Source: Dinoroseobacter sp039192165 | GTDB lineage: Bacteria; Pseudomonadota; Alphaproteobacteria; Rhodobacterales; Rhodobacteraceae | Assembly (NCBI GenBank): GCA_039192165.1 | Contig: JBCCXD010000002.1 | Span: 248,001-312,000, forward strand | Direction: 5' to 3' | DNA length: 64,000 bases | Shown here: positions 51,046-59,422 of the stretch, in pieces | Numbering within the stretch: position 1 is the stretch's first letter | Layout of the letters: each line of letters opens with the position of its first letter | The notes under the pieces: model-generated | Seen by the model: only the letters and a program-made list of their open reading frames with translations | What the model was told of the DNA's origin: nothing | Databases searched by the model: none | Made by a program: the position numbers and the translations under genes

Positions 51046-52692
51046 ATGGCAAAAGCATCCGATTTGTTTGTGGAGTGTCTGGAGCAAGAAGGCGTTGAAT
51101 ATATCTTCGCGGTTCCCGGTGAAGAAAACCTGGACATGCTCGATAGCCTCTCGCGATCAAAGAAGATAAAACTCATTCTGACGCGACACGAACAGGGTGC
51201 GGGCTTCATGGCCGCGACCTATGGGCGGCACACTGGCAAGGTCGGCGTGTGCATGGCGACATTGGGACCAGGTGCTACAAATCTCGTGACGACTGCGGCC
51301 TACGCGCAACTGGGCGGGATGCCGATGCTGATGGTCACCGGCCAAAAACCCATCAAACATTCCAAACAGGGTCGATTTCAAATCCTGGACGTTGTTGACA
51401 TGATGGGCCCAATCACAAAGTTCACGCATCAACTCGCCGGAGCAGACAATATCCCAAGTCGCCTGCGCGAGGCCGTCCGGCTGGCTGAAGAAGAAAAGCC
51501 CGGCGCGACCCATATTGAGTTCCCGGAGGACGTGGCCGCAGAACACACGGACTCAACCGCAATAAAGCCCAGTTTCACGCGCCGCCCGGTGGCCGAAGCC
51601 AAGGCAATCCGCGCAGCGGTCAAAAAAATTGAGGAGGCCAATTCGCCTATTCTCGTCCTCGGCGGAGGGGCGAACCGTACGATCACAGGCCGGATGCTGA
51701 CACAACTCATCGAGAAGACCGGGATTCCGTTCGTGACCACCCAACTTGGTAAAGGCGTGGTAAACGAGAACCGCGCTGAATTCATGGGCTGCGCGGCGCT
51801 CTCGGCGGGCGATTTTGTCCATCGGGCTATCGACGCCGCGGACCTTATCCTGAATGTCGGTCACGATGTTATCGAAAAACCCCCCTTCTTCATGGAACAG
51901 GGCGGGGCAGAGGTCATCCACATCTCCATGAACTCCGCCAATATCGATCCGGTTTACTTTCCACAGGTGGAGGTAATTGGCGATATCGGCAATGCTATTT
52001 GGCAAATCAAAGAAGACATTGTGGTATCGCCTGAATGGAATTTTGATGCGATGTACCGCGCGCAAAAGGGCGAGCGATCTTACTCCGATACTCTTTCGGA
52101 AGACGCACGCTTTCCGATCTTCCCGCCCCATTTGGTGAAAGTCGTCCGCGACGTGGTGCCCGGCGATGGCATCATTGCCCTCGACAACGGGGTCTATAAA
52201 ATCTGGTTCGCGCGCAATTACGCTGCCTCCAAGCCCAATACCGTGCTCCTGGACAATGCGCTCGCCACGATGGGCGCAGGCCTGCCCTCTGCCATGATGT
52301 CTGCCATGCTCTACCCTGATCGCAAAGTGATGGCGATCTGTGGCGATGGCGGTTTCATGATGAACTCCCAAGAGATGGAAACGGCCGTCCGCCTCGGGCT
52401 GAATATAACCGTGCTTGTTCTCCGTGATGACAGCTATGGTATGATCCGCTGGAAGCAAGCAAACATGGGCTTTGAGGATTGGGGTCTGACGTATGGAAAC
52501 CCCGATTTTGTCAAATATGCCGAAAGCTATGGCGCCACCGGGCATAGAATTGAGAGCGCAGATGGCCTGCGCGAGACACTCGTCCACTGCCTGTCCTCAG
52601 ACGGCGTGCACTTGATCGATTGCCCCGTGGACTACACCGAAAACGATGAGATTCTGAACAACAAGATTAAGGAACTGAGCGCAAAAGTCTGA
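51046..52692 (+). CDS. ThDP-dependent enzyme, acetolactate synthase (AlsS) like
   Basis: This 548-residue enzyme has the AlsS layout: N-terminal Pyr domain with the catalytic glutamate in LTRHEQGAGFMAATYGR, a central domain, and a C-terminal PP domain with the ThDP motif ICGDGGFMMNS and ending KYAESYGATGHRIE. GGGAGGA precedes the ATG at 51046; the upstream extension is transposase-adjacent sequence. No small regulatory subunit follows, and an aldehyde dehydrogenase is coupled six bases downstream, so it may act on a 2-oxo acid other than pyruvate. Confidence 0.88.
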   Translation: MAKASDLFVECLEQEGVEYIFAVPGEENLDMLDSLSRSKKIKLILTRHEQGAGFMAATYGRHTGKVGVCMATLGPGATNLVTTAAYAQLGGMPMLMVTGQKPIKHSKQGRFQILDVVDMMGPITKFTHQLAGADNIPSRLREAVRLAEEEKPGATHIEFPEDVAAEHTDSTAIKPSFTRRPVAEAKAIRAAVKKIEEANSPILVLGGGANRTITGRMLTQLIEKTGIPFVTTQLGKGVVNENRAEFMGCAALSAGDFVHRAIDAADLILNVGHDVIEKPPFFMEQGGAEVIHISMNSANIDPVYFPQVEVIGDIGNAIWQIKEDIVVSPEWNFDAMYRAQKGERSYSDTLSEDARFPIFPPHLVKVVRDVVPGDGIIALDNGVYKIWFARNYAASKPNTVLLDNALATMGAGLPSAMMSAMLYPDRKVMAICGDGGFMMNSQEMETAVRLGLNITVLVLRDDSYGMIRWKQANMGFEDWGLTYGNPDFVKYAESYGATGHRIESADGLRETLVHCLSSDGVHLIDCPVDYTENDEILNNKIKELSAKV

Positions 52693-52698
52693 GGAAAG

Positions 52699-54135
52699 AT
52701 GATTACACTCAAAGACACCTATCCGCTTTACCTGAACAACGAGGCAGTTCAGCCGAACACCGATCTCGAAGTGCGCGACAAATTCACAAATGAGGTCGCC
52801 TTCCGGACAGCGCTCGCGACGCCGGACCTCATCGACGAGGGCATTTCAGGCGCCGTGCGTGCTACAGAGCCGATGGCACGCATGGCCAGCTTCGAGCGGC
52901 AGAGCGTCCTCGACCACTGCGTGACGCGCTTCAAAGAGCGCTACGACGAATTGGCATACGCTCTTTGCGTTGAAGCCGGGAAGCCAATCAACGACGCAAA
53001 GGGCGAAGTCACACGGCTGATCGACACATTCCGCATCGCAGCAGAGGAATCCGTGCGCAACTATGGCGAAGTTCAGCCGTTGGACATCTCCGAGCGCGCC
53101 AGGGGCTACCAGGGGATGTGGAAACGGGTGCCGATTGGGCCCTGCAGCTTTATCTCACCTTTTAATTTCCCGCTGAACTTGGCGGCGCACAAGATCGCTC
53201 CGGCGTTGGCAGTGGGTTGTCCCTTCGTGATGAAACCTGCCTCGAAGACACCGCTTGGTGCGTTGATCATAGGCGAGGTTCTGGCCGAGACCGATTTGCC
53301 AAAGGGCGCGTTTTCGATCCTGCCGGCTACCCGCGATGGGGCAGATTTGTTCACAACTGACGAGCGCCTGAAGCTCCTCAGCTTTACAGGCTCACCGGGG
53401 GTCGGCTGGGACCTTAAAGCCAAGGCAGGAAAGAAGCCCGTCGTCCTGGAACTGGGGGGCAATGCGGCCGTCATCATCGACCACGATGCCGATCTTGACG
53501 ATGCGCTGGAGCGGGTCATCTTTGGCGCGTTCTATCAATCGGGACAGAGCTGCATCGGGGTTCAAAGGATCATCATCCACGAGGCGGTCTATGACACTTT
53601 CAGAGGCATGTTGGTGGAACGCGCAAAGGGTCTGATCGCGGGCGATCCAAAAGAACCTCAAACCTTTATCGGCCCGATGATTTCGACGGGTGAGGCCAAG
53701 CGTCTGAAAGGCTGGATCGACGACGCCGTTGCCAAAGGCGCGACATTGCTTTGCGGCGGCGCATGTGAAGGCAACATGCTGGAAGCAACGTTGCTGGAGA
53801 ACGTCGATCGGAGTTGCGACGCTTACCGCGAAGAGGCGTTTGGCCCCCTGGCCATCCTTTCGAAGTTCAGCGATTTTGATGCTGCCCTTGCGGAAGTGAA
53901 TGACAGCAAGTTCGGTCTTCAGGCAGGCGTCTTCACCCGGGATCTTTTCAAAATGTTCAACGCCTGGGACTCATTGGATGTCGGCGGGATCATCATTAAC
54001 GACGTACCGTCCTACCGTGTCGACAGCATGCCTTACGGAGGGGTGAAGGAGTCCGGTCTTGGGCGAGAAGGGATCCGGTTTGCGATGAATGATTTCACGG
54101 AAATCCGCAATCTGGTTGTCCGACGAATAAGTTAA
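52699..54135 (+). CDS. NAD(P)-dependent aldehyde dehydrogenase
   Basis: This 478-residue ALDH shows SPFNFPLNLAAHKIAPALA, the proton acceptor in LELGGNAAVI, the nucleophile in GQSCIGVQR and EEAFGPLAILSKF. It follows the ThDP enzyme by six bases and probably oxidises the aldehyde product of that enzyme, or is a semialdehyde dehydrogenase of the same pathway. Confidence 0.93.
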   Translation: MITLKDTYPLYLNNEAVQPNTDLEVRDKFTNEVAFRTALATPDLIDEGISGAVRATEPMARMASFERQSVLDHCVTRFKERYDELAYALCVEAGKPINDAKGEVTRLIDTFRIAAEESVRNYGEVQPLDISERARGYQGMWKRVPIGPCSFISPFNFPLNLAAHKIAPALAVGCPFVMKPASKTPLGALIIGEVLAETDLPKGAFSILPATRDGADLFTTDERLKLLSFTGSPGVGWDLKAKAGKKPVVLELGGNAAVIIDHDADLDDALERVIFGAFYQSGQSCIGVQRIIIHEAVYDTFRGMLVERAKGLIAGDPKEPQTFIGPMISTGEAKRLKGWIDDAVAKGATLLCGGACEGNMLEATLLENVDRSCDAYREEAFGPLAILSKFSDFDAALAEVNDSKFGLQAGVFTRDLFKMFNAWDSLDVGGIIINDVPSYRVDSMPYGGVKESGLGREGIRFAMNDFTEIRNLVVRRIS

Positions 54136-54224
54136 GAGATCGCTGGTATCGGTCTAACCCAAACTTGAACTGCTTCTGGCGCGGAGGAACCGGCATAAAG
54201 ACTGACGTCGTACGTCTAGCAGGG

Positions 54225-55727
54225 CTATCGCAGTTTAAGAACTGCTCGCAATAACCGCCTTGGTGAAGTCGCTGAAAACAAGAGTAGAAGCGCTCCGGTA
54301 GCCAAAAGAGCCGCACTGCCAGGCCGTTCGAGGAAGACCATCGGGTCGCCGCGAGACAACAACATGGCGCGGCGAAAGAACTCTTCCATCATAGGCCCAA
54401 GAACAAACCCGATCAGCATAGGCGCGGGCTCGAATCTGAAGAGGCGCAGCACGTATCCGATCACACCGAAAGCGAGCGTCGCCCAGACATCTGTCAGCGA
54501 GTTTGAGATACCGTAGACTCCGACGCAGATCATCATAATGACCGTGGGGTAGAGGTAATGGTGCGGCACGCGGAGCAGGCGGACCCACAGCCCGATCAGG
54601 GGGATATTCAGGATCAGCAGGAACAGATTGCCAAAAAGAAAACTGACAATCAGCCCCCAAAACAGGTCCGGGTGTTCCGAAATCAGGCGCGGACCCGGCG
54701 TGATGCCATGGATCATCAACGCGCCGATCATCAGGGCCATAGTGGTGGAGCCGGGAATACCAAGCGTCAGCGTCGGGATGAATGCGGTTTGCGCAGCCGC
54801 ATTGTTGGCAGCCTCGGGCACAACGACCCCTTCGATCGCGCCTTTTCCAAATTCAGCTTTGTTCTTGTTGACCCGTTTTTCCAGCGCATAGCCAACGAAG
54901 CTTGCTACCGTTTGTCCTGTTCCAGGAAGTGTCCCAAAGAAAGATCCGGTCGCTGAGCCGCGCAAGGCTGGTAAAAAACTGCGCCCCCATTCGGACCTTG
55001 TCGGGAAAAAACCGCGCCAGGAGAGTTTTTCGCCGGCATAGCTCGTTGTCGCGCCACGGAGCGAGACCATCACTTCCGAGACACCAAAGAGGCCCATAGC
55101 CACGACGACTAAGGATACGCCGTCGCGAAGTTCCGGGATGCCTCCGGTGAACCTTGTTTCGCCAGAGTTCACGTCAACTCCGATGGTGCCCAATAAGATG
55201 CCCAAACACACCATCATAAGGCCCCGAAGTGTGCCTGAAGAACTCACGATAGAAGCCGCGATCAGGCCCAGTACCATGACCGAGAAATACTCAGCAGGTT
55301 GGAACAACAGTGCGAATTCGGCCAGTTTGGGCGCGAGCAAAACGATTACAATGACGCCAACAATCGCACCGAAAAAGGACGCGACCGATGTTGTGAACAG
55401 CGCAAGGCCTGCGCGTCCTTGCCGCGCCATAGGATAGCCGTCGATGCAGGTGACGGAAGATGAGGGCGTCCCCGGGATATTCAGCAATATGGAGGCAATC
55501 GATCCGCCATACTCGGCTCCATAATAGACGCCGGCCAGCATGACGAGCGCGGTTGCTGGCTCGAGGTAAAACGAAACGGGCAACAACATCGCCACAGCGG
55601 CCAACGGGCCGACGCCGGGAAGCACGCCGATGAAGGTCCCCAGAAACACCCCAACAAAGCAATACAGCAAATTGGCCGGCGTCGCCGCTGTTTCCAGTCC
55701 GAGTGCGAGGTTTGACAAAAGTTCCAT
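54225..55727 (-). CDS. tctA: Tripartite tricarboxylate transporter large subunit (TctA)
   Basis: This 500-residue protein has about ten to twelve membrane helices and the TctA signatures GVLPGVGPLAAVAMLLP near residues 36-52, AGVYYGAEYGGSIASILLNIPG and GTLPGTGQTVASFVGYALEK. It is the conducting subunit for carboxylate uptake driven by an ion gradient. I start it at the ATG at 55727, one base after the tctB stop. It is the last gene of the leftward tctC-BMP-tctB-tctA operon. Confidence 0.94.
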   Translation of the reverse strand: MELLSNLALGLETAATPANLLYCFVGVFLGTFIGVLPGVGPLAAVAMLLPVSFYLEPATALVMLAGVYYGAEYGGSIASILLNIPGTPSSSVTCIDGYPMARQGRAGLALFTTSVASFFGAIVGVIVIVLLAPKLAEFALLFQPAEYFSVMVLGLIAASIVSSSGTLRGLMMVCLGILLGTIGVDVNSGETRFTGGIPELRDGVSLVVVAMGLFGVSEVMVSLRGATTSYAGEKLSWRGFFPTRSEWGRSFLPALRGSATGSFFGTLPGTGQTVASFVGYALEKRVNKNKAEFGKGAIEGVVVPEAANNAAAQTAFIPTLTLGIPGSTTMALMIGALMIHGITPGPRLISEHPDLFWGLIVSFLFGNLFLLILNIPLIGLWVRLLRVPHHYLYPTVIMMICVGVYGISNSLTDVWATLAFGVIGYVLRLFRFEPAPMLIGFVLGPMMEEFFRRAMLLSRGDPMVFLERPGSAALLATGALLLLFSATSPRRLLRAVLKLR

Positions 55728-55728
55728 C

Positions 55729-56175
55729 TCAAGGCCACCGAACCGCGACAAAGGGCATGCCAAGACCTTGCACAAAGATCAGCCAGACCCCTGTTGCAAC
55801 ACCGACCGCGAGGGCCAGCCTAAGCGGCCAGCGGAAGTCCGGAATCGCTGATCCGGTGGCGAAAACGGCGATGGCTGTGGCGGGAAGGACGCCAAAAACT
55901 GGCGTTAAAAACGCGAACGCCCCCACACCTGCGAGAACACCAAGAACCGCAATAGGGTCCGCCCTTTCGTTTTCTAACGGCGCCCGCAGTGTCTGGAACA
56001 CGCCCATCACCGCAAGGACCGTCAGTATGCCGCCCACAAGCGCCGGGAACGCCCCAGGCCCCATACGTCGGAACGACCCGAGATCGAGTGTCGCGACGGC
56101 CCCAAGGGCAAAGGCCAGACCAGCCGCCGCCATAATCAGCGGTCCAATCAGCGAGATCAGTGCGCTGCGTCGCAT
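55729..56175 (-). CDS. tctB: Tripartite tricarboxylate transporter small subunit (TctB)
   Basis: This 148-residue protein has four predicted membrane helices and the TctB feature of a first helix followed by LGSFRRMGPGAFPALVGGIL. It assembles with TctA in the inner membrane. It overlaps the BMP-like gene by 19 bases and ends one base before tctA. Confidence 0.9.
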   Translation of the reverse strand: MRRSALISLIGPLIMAAAGLAFALGAVATLDLGSFRRMGPGAFPALVGGILTVLAVMGVFQTLRAPLENERADPIAVLGVLAGVGAFAFLTPVFGVLPATAIAVFATGSAIPDFRWPLRLALAVGVATGVWLIFVQGLGMPFVAVRWP

Positions 56176-57089
56176 TGCGTCTCATCCGGGCTGAATTCTG
56201 CGCCTTCATACTCCGTCGGCACGACGAGGCGACCGGAGCGAATGCTTTCGGCGAAGCCGTCAATCTCTTCCGAAACCTCTTCTGGTATTGCCGCTCCGAG
56301 CGAAAGGCTTACGAAATCCCCCTCCGCCAGACCGAACTGGACCACATGATCCGGCACCTTGGCGTCCAACATATCTGCGATTGCACGGTACACGCCGGTG
56401 TCGATCCTCGCTATGGCTGACGCGGCAAACACACCCGGGTCGCGGGCAACCCAATCCAGCGCGTTTCCAATTTGCCAAACACCATGTTCACGACAGGCGC
56501 GCGCCGCGCCTTCGCGCGCTCCGTTGAGCATCGTGAAGAGGATATCCGCCCCCGCTTTGATTTGCGCCGACGCCCACTGGTAAGTCACCGAGCCGTCATC
56601 TTGAGTGCCGCAAAAGCTCGTCAACAAATCAACCGAGCAATCGGCATGTGCGACACCGGCCGCAAAGGCCGCGCGCCCTTTCAGGCCAGGTGGCACGCGA
56701 TGACCCGAAAGATGCGCGACAATGCCGCTTTGAGTCAGCCGCGCGGCGAGGCAGCCGGCAAGAAAAGCTGAGTCCTCCTGTCGCACATCATAGGACGCAA
56801 GGTTCGGCCCGGTTAGGTTGCCCTGCACGATGGCGAACTGTTTCTGCGGGTGAGCTGCGGCCAATTCGGGGGTTGCGATGTTACCCTGCCCTCCGACAAA
56901 AACCAGACCGTCATGCTCAGGCAGAACAGCGGACATCCGGTTCCTGATTTCCACCTGATCGTAGCTGACATCAGAGACGATGGTAATTTCGGCAAGGCCT
57001 TCTGATGCAGCTTTGCGAGCGCCGCCGAGGGCGCTGGCATTGAAGCCGGCGTCGTCGACCTCGCCCACGAAAAAGACTGCGATTTTCAC
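56157..57089 (-). CDS. BMP-family (PnrA-like) binding protein without signal peptide
   Basis: This 310-residue protein has the BMP/Med fold: VGEVDDAGFNASALGGARKA at the N-terminus, IRNRMSAVLPEHDGLVFVGG, FAIVQGN, REDSAFLAGCLAARL and GADILFTMLNGAREGAARA. BMP proteins bind nucleosides in the periplasm as lipoproteins, but this one starts directly with the first beta-strand at GTG 57089. An in-frame TAA, the stop of tctC, closes the frame two codons upstream, so no signal peptide can be encoded. It may be a cytosolic ligand sensor or hydrolase-like partner of the transporter operon. Confidence 0.85.
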   Translation of the reverse strand: MKIAVFFVGEVDDAGFNASALGGARKAASEGLAEITIVSDVSYDQVEIRNRMSAVLPEHDGLVFVGGQGNIATPELAAAHPQKQFAIVQGNLTGPNLASYDVRQEDSAFLAGCLAARLTQSGIVAHLSGHRVPPGLKGRAAFAAGVAHADCSVDLLTSFCGTQDDGSVTYQWASAQIKAGADILFTMLNGAREGAARACREHGVWQIGNALDWVARDPGVFAASAIARIDTGVYRAIADMLDAKVPDHVVQFGLAEGDFVSLSLGAAIPEEVSEEIDGFAESIRSGRLVVPTEYEGAEFSPDETQCDAAH

Positions 57090-57092
57090 TGC

Positions 57093-58055
57093 TTACTCAA
57101 GCGCTGACTGCACAAGTGGCGTCCATTGCTCCAACTGGGACGCCACGTAATCTGAGAATTCCGCGCTTGTCTTTGGGCTGCGTACAAGACCCCATGTGTC
57201 GAATTGTGCCTTCACATCGTCGGACTCCATCGCATCTGTAAGCGCGGCATCAAGTTTTACTTTGATCTCGTCGGGAACACCGGCAGGTGCGCTCATTCCC
57301 AGCCAGTTCTCGGCGATGACATCATAGCCTAGTTCACTGAACGTGGGCACATCAGGTAGGGATGACAGCCGTTCTGTCGCGCTCACCGCAAGCGCGACGG
57401 CAGTGCCGTCTTCAACGGATGGCAAGTTCTGAGGGACAGCATCAAAGATCGCCGGAACCACGCCCCCGCGGAAATCAAGCCGCATCGGGCCTGAACCTTT
57501 GTAGGGCACATGGAAAAGCTGAGTCTCGGTCACGTTCTGGAAATGCTCCGCGATAACATGGCCCCATGAGCCGACGCCGGAGCTGCCATACTCGTACTTC
57601 TCGGGTTCAGCCTTTGCGGCGTCGATCATTGCTTCAAGACTCGTGATATCCAACGCCGGGGACACAAACAGCGCAAGGTTCACTGTTCCGATATACGTGA
57701 TGTGATCAAAGTCCGCGATGGGCTCATAGGGCGTGTCTGGAAAGCGAATAGGGGCTACATTAAACGGTGTCAGATTTGACAACATGAAGGTGTAGCCGTC
57801 GGGCGCTGCTTCCTGCAGGGCAGTCGCGGCAACGGTTCCAGCCGCCCCGGGTTTGTTCTCGACAACGAATTGCTGACCCAATGATGCCGATAGCTTTTCC
57901 GACAATAGACGGGCAACCAGGTCACTTGATCCGCCCGGCGGGAAGGAAACAAGGATGCGGACAGGCCGTTCGGGCCAGCCAGTCTGCGCAAGGGATGGAG
58001 TCGCGAGGGCGGCAATTGATGCGGCCGTGACGGCCAGGAGCGTTCTACGTTTCAT
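57093..58055 (-). CDS. tctC: Tripartite tricarboxylate transporter binding protein (TctC/Bug family)
   Basis: This 320-residue periplasmic protein has a signal peptide (1-about 23, ending SLAQ) and the Bug motifs WPERPVRILVSFPPGGSSD, VENKPGAAGTVAA and the PYKGSGPMRLDF segment. It captures the carboxylate for TctAB. First gene of the operon; three operator-like GAAAC repeats lie upstream between it and the divergent RpiR regulator. Confidence 0.93.
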   Translation of the reverse strand: MKRRTLLAVTAASIAALATPSLAQTGWPERPVRILVSFPPGGSSDLVARLLSEKLSASLGQQFVVENKPGAAGTVAATALQEAAPDGYTFMLSNLTPFNVAPIRFPDTPYEPIADFDHITYIGTVNLALFVSPALDITSLEAMIDAAKAEPEKYEYGSSGVGSWGHVIAEHFQNVTETQLFHVPYKGSGPMRLDFRGGVVPAIFDAVPQNLPSVEDGTAVALAVSATERLSSLPDVPTFSELGYDVIAENWLGMSAPAGVPDEIKVKLDAALTDAMESDDVKAQFDTWGLVRSPKTSAEFSDYVASQLEQWTPLVQSALE

Positions 58056-58078
58056 CAGTTCTCTCCCTGAATTTATAT

Positions 58079-58132
58079 GAAACTACAGTGCCAAAAAATT
58101 CCTTTTTTGCCACTATCTGAAACCACAGTTTC
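58079..58132. promoter_or_regulatory. RpiR operator-like repeats before tctC
   Basis: GAAACTACAGTG (58079-58090) and a perfect inverted repeat GAAAC-CACA-GTTTC (58119-58132) lie just upstream of tctC. They share the pattern of a third repeat over the start of the rpiR gene. An RpiR-family regulator in divergent orientation is the likely binder. Confidence 0.5.
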
Positions 58133-58306
58133 CTGTGTTCGCGATGCGCTAGTTCAGTTGCAGCCTGTTTTTTGTGCGGGTTTTTTTACCTGGGAACAGA
58201 GTTTCAACTAAAATTGCTAAGAAATATCCTAGAAGCCCCTCCGTCTTCCGTGCGAATCAATGACATTGGCCTTGCGAGAAATCATCTGTCATCGCACACT
58301 CTCTGA

Positions 58307-59158
58307 ATGAAACTGAAGTTTCACAAAAACAGTTCATTCCTGAGCAGGATCAAGGCCGCTTTGCCAGAATTGCATCGTGCAGAGCGCACTCTGGGAACGT
58401 TCCTTCTCGATTTTCCGGGAGATCTGGCGTCCTACGATGCGCAGGAACTGGCGAGGTTGAGCGGGGTCTCGAAGTCCACCGTGTCGCGCTTTGTGCGGAG
58501 GCTGGGATTTGATAGCTACGAAAGCGCCCGCCGTGCAGCCCGTGAGGAAAGACAGCGCGGCTCGCGGCATTTCCTTGCGCATTCTGAAAGCGTGCCGCCC
58601 GAGCAGCAGCTTGCAACCAGCCTGCAGGAAGAGTTGGAGAATGTGTCGCGCACCTTTGAGCGCATCGAAATGGCACAACTCGATGCACTCGCAGAGGCCA
58701 TCGTCTCGTCACGAAAGGTCTGGGTCGCCGGGTATAGAATTAGCCATAGCTTTGCAGCGTATATTTATTGGCAGCTAATCAAGGTCGTCCCGCAAGCCGC
58801 CCTGATCCCACAAGGGGGGGAAAGCTTAGGTGAGCATTTTGCAGCCATGCAGTCAGAAGACTTGGTGATCTGGACCGCGCTGCGCCAGAAAATGAGAAAT
58901 ACTGATGCGGCACTGTCGCAACTTAGCCGCCTCAGTATTTCGACCGCTCTGATCACTGACGATGGCATCGAACCGGACCATCGCGTGAACTGGCATTTCC
59001 GTTGCCGGATTGAAACCTCCAGTCCTCAATTCAACCACGCTTCGGTGACCTCGCTATGCCACCAAATTGTTACGCGAGCGACGCTAAGAGCCGGGCTTGA
59101 TGCCCGTACGCGGCTGCGACGTATCGATGAATTCAACAAGGATCTGGGCGAGGTGTAG
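58307..59158 (+). CDS. RpiR-family transcriptional regulator
   Basis: This 283-residue protein has an N-terminal RpiR helix-turn-helix (ARLSGVSKSTVSRFVRRLG, about 48-66) and a C-terminal SIS sugar-isomerase-like domain (about 125-260). It is divergent from tctC. The usual SIS ligand is a phosphosugar; a carboxylate or nucleoside signal is possible here. The ATG lies inside a repeat (58308-58323), and no ribosome site is evident. Confidence 0.9.
   Translation: MKLKFHKNSSFLSRIKAALPELHRAERTLGTFLLDFPGDLASYDAQELARLSGVSKSTVSRFVRRLGFDSYESARRAAREERQRGSRHFLAHSESVPPEQQLATSLQEELENVSRTFERIEMAQLDALAEAIVSSRKVWVAGYRISHSFAAYIYWQLIKVVPQAALIPQGGESLGEHFAAMQSEDLVIWTALRQKMRNTDAALSQLSRLSISTALITDDGIEPDHRVNWHFRCRIETSSPQFNHASVTSLCHQIVTRATLRAGLDARTRLRRIDEFNKDLGEV
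58308..58323. promoter_or_regulatory. RpiR autoregulatory repeat over its start codon
   Basis: TGAAAC-TGAA-GTTTCA is a perfect 6-4-6 inverted repeat beginning one base into the rpiR start codon, same pattern as GAAAC-N4-GTTTC at 58119-58132. It may be an operator that represses rpiR, or partly a chance consequence of the coding sequence. Confidence 0.4.
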
Positions 59159-59233
59159 TTTTTACTGGTGTTTCAGATGGAGCTTTGCGGATATCCGCGA
59201 ACTGCTACCGGTTAATCATCGTATAGCTGCACC

Positions 59234-59419
59234 TTACTTCGAAGCCTCCAGTGCTTCGCGCAGGATGGTCTGATTGCCGATGTGATTGGCAAGAACGAGA
59301 ATAAGGCGCGCATTGAAAGCTTCACTTTCATCGTCCGACAGACCCGTATGTGCGGCAATGAGGTCCGCATAGAAATCGTCAGGCGCGGGCATATTCGGTT
59401 CCGTAATCAGATGAGCCAT
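59234..59419 (-). CDS. DUF2783 small protein
   Basis: This 61-residue protein matches the small DUF2783 family (DFYADLIAAHTGLSDDESEAF, ARLILVLANHIG). It is all-helical with no signal. It starts three bases after the FAD monooxygenase stop, a pairing that recurs in Rhodobacterales. Its function is unknown; an auxiliary of the monooxygenase is plausible. Confidence 0.8.
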   Translation of the reverse strand: MAHLITEPNMPAPDDFYADLIAAHTGLSDDESEAFNARLILVLANHIGNQTILREALEASK

Positions 59420-59422
59420 CGG

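Noticed and set aside
51553..52587. Long minus-strand frame (344 residues)
   Set aside because: Antisense to the ThDP enzyme, with shadow composition.
59187..59198. Palindrome GCGGATATCCGC after rpiR
   Set aside because: No loop and no T-run; probably chance or a weak protein site, no support for a function.
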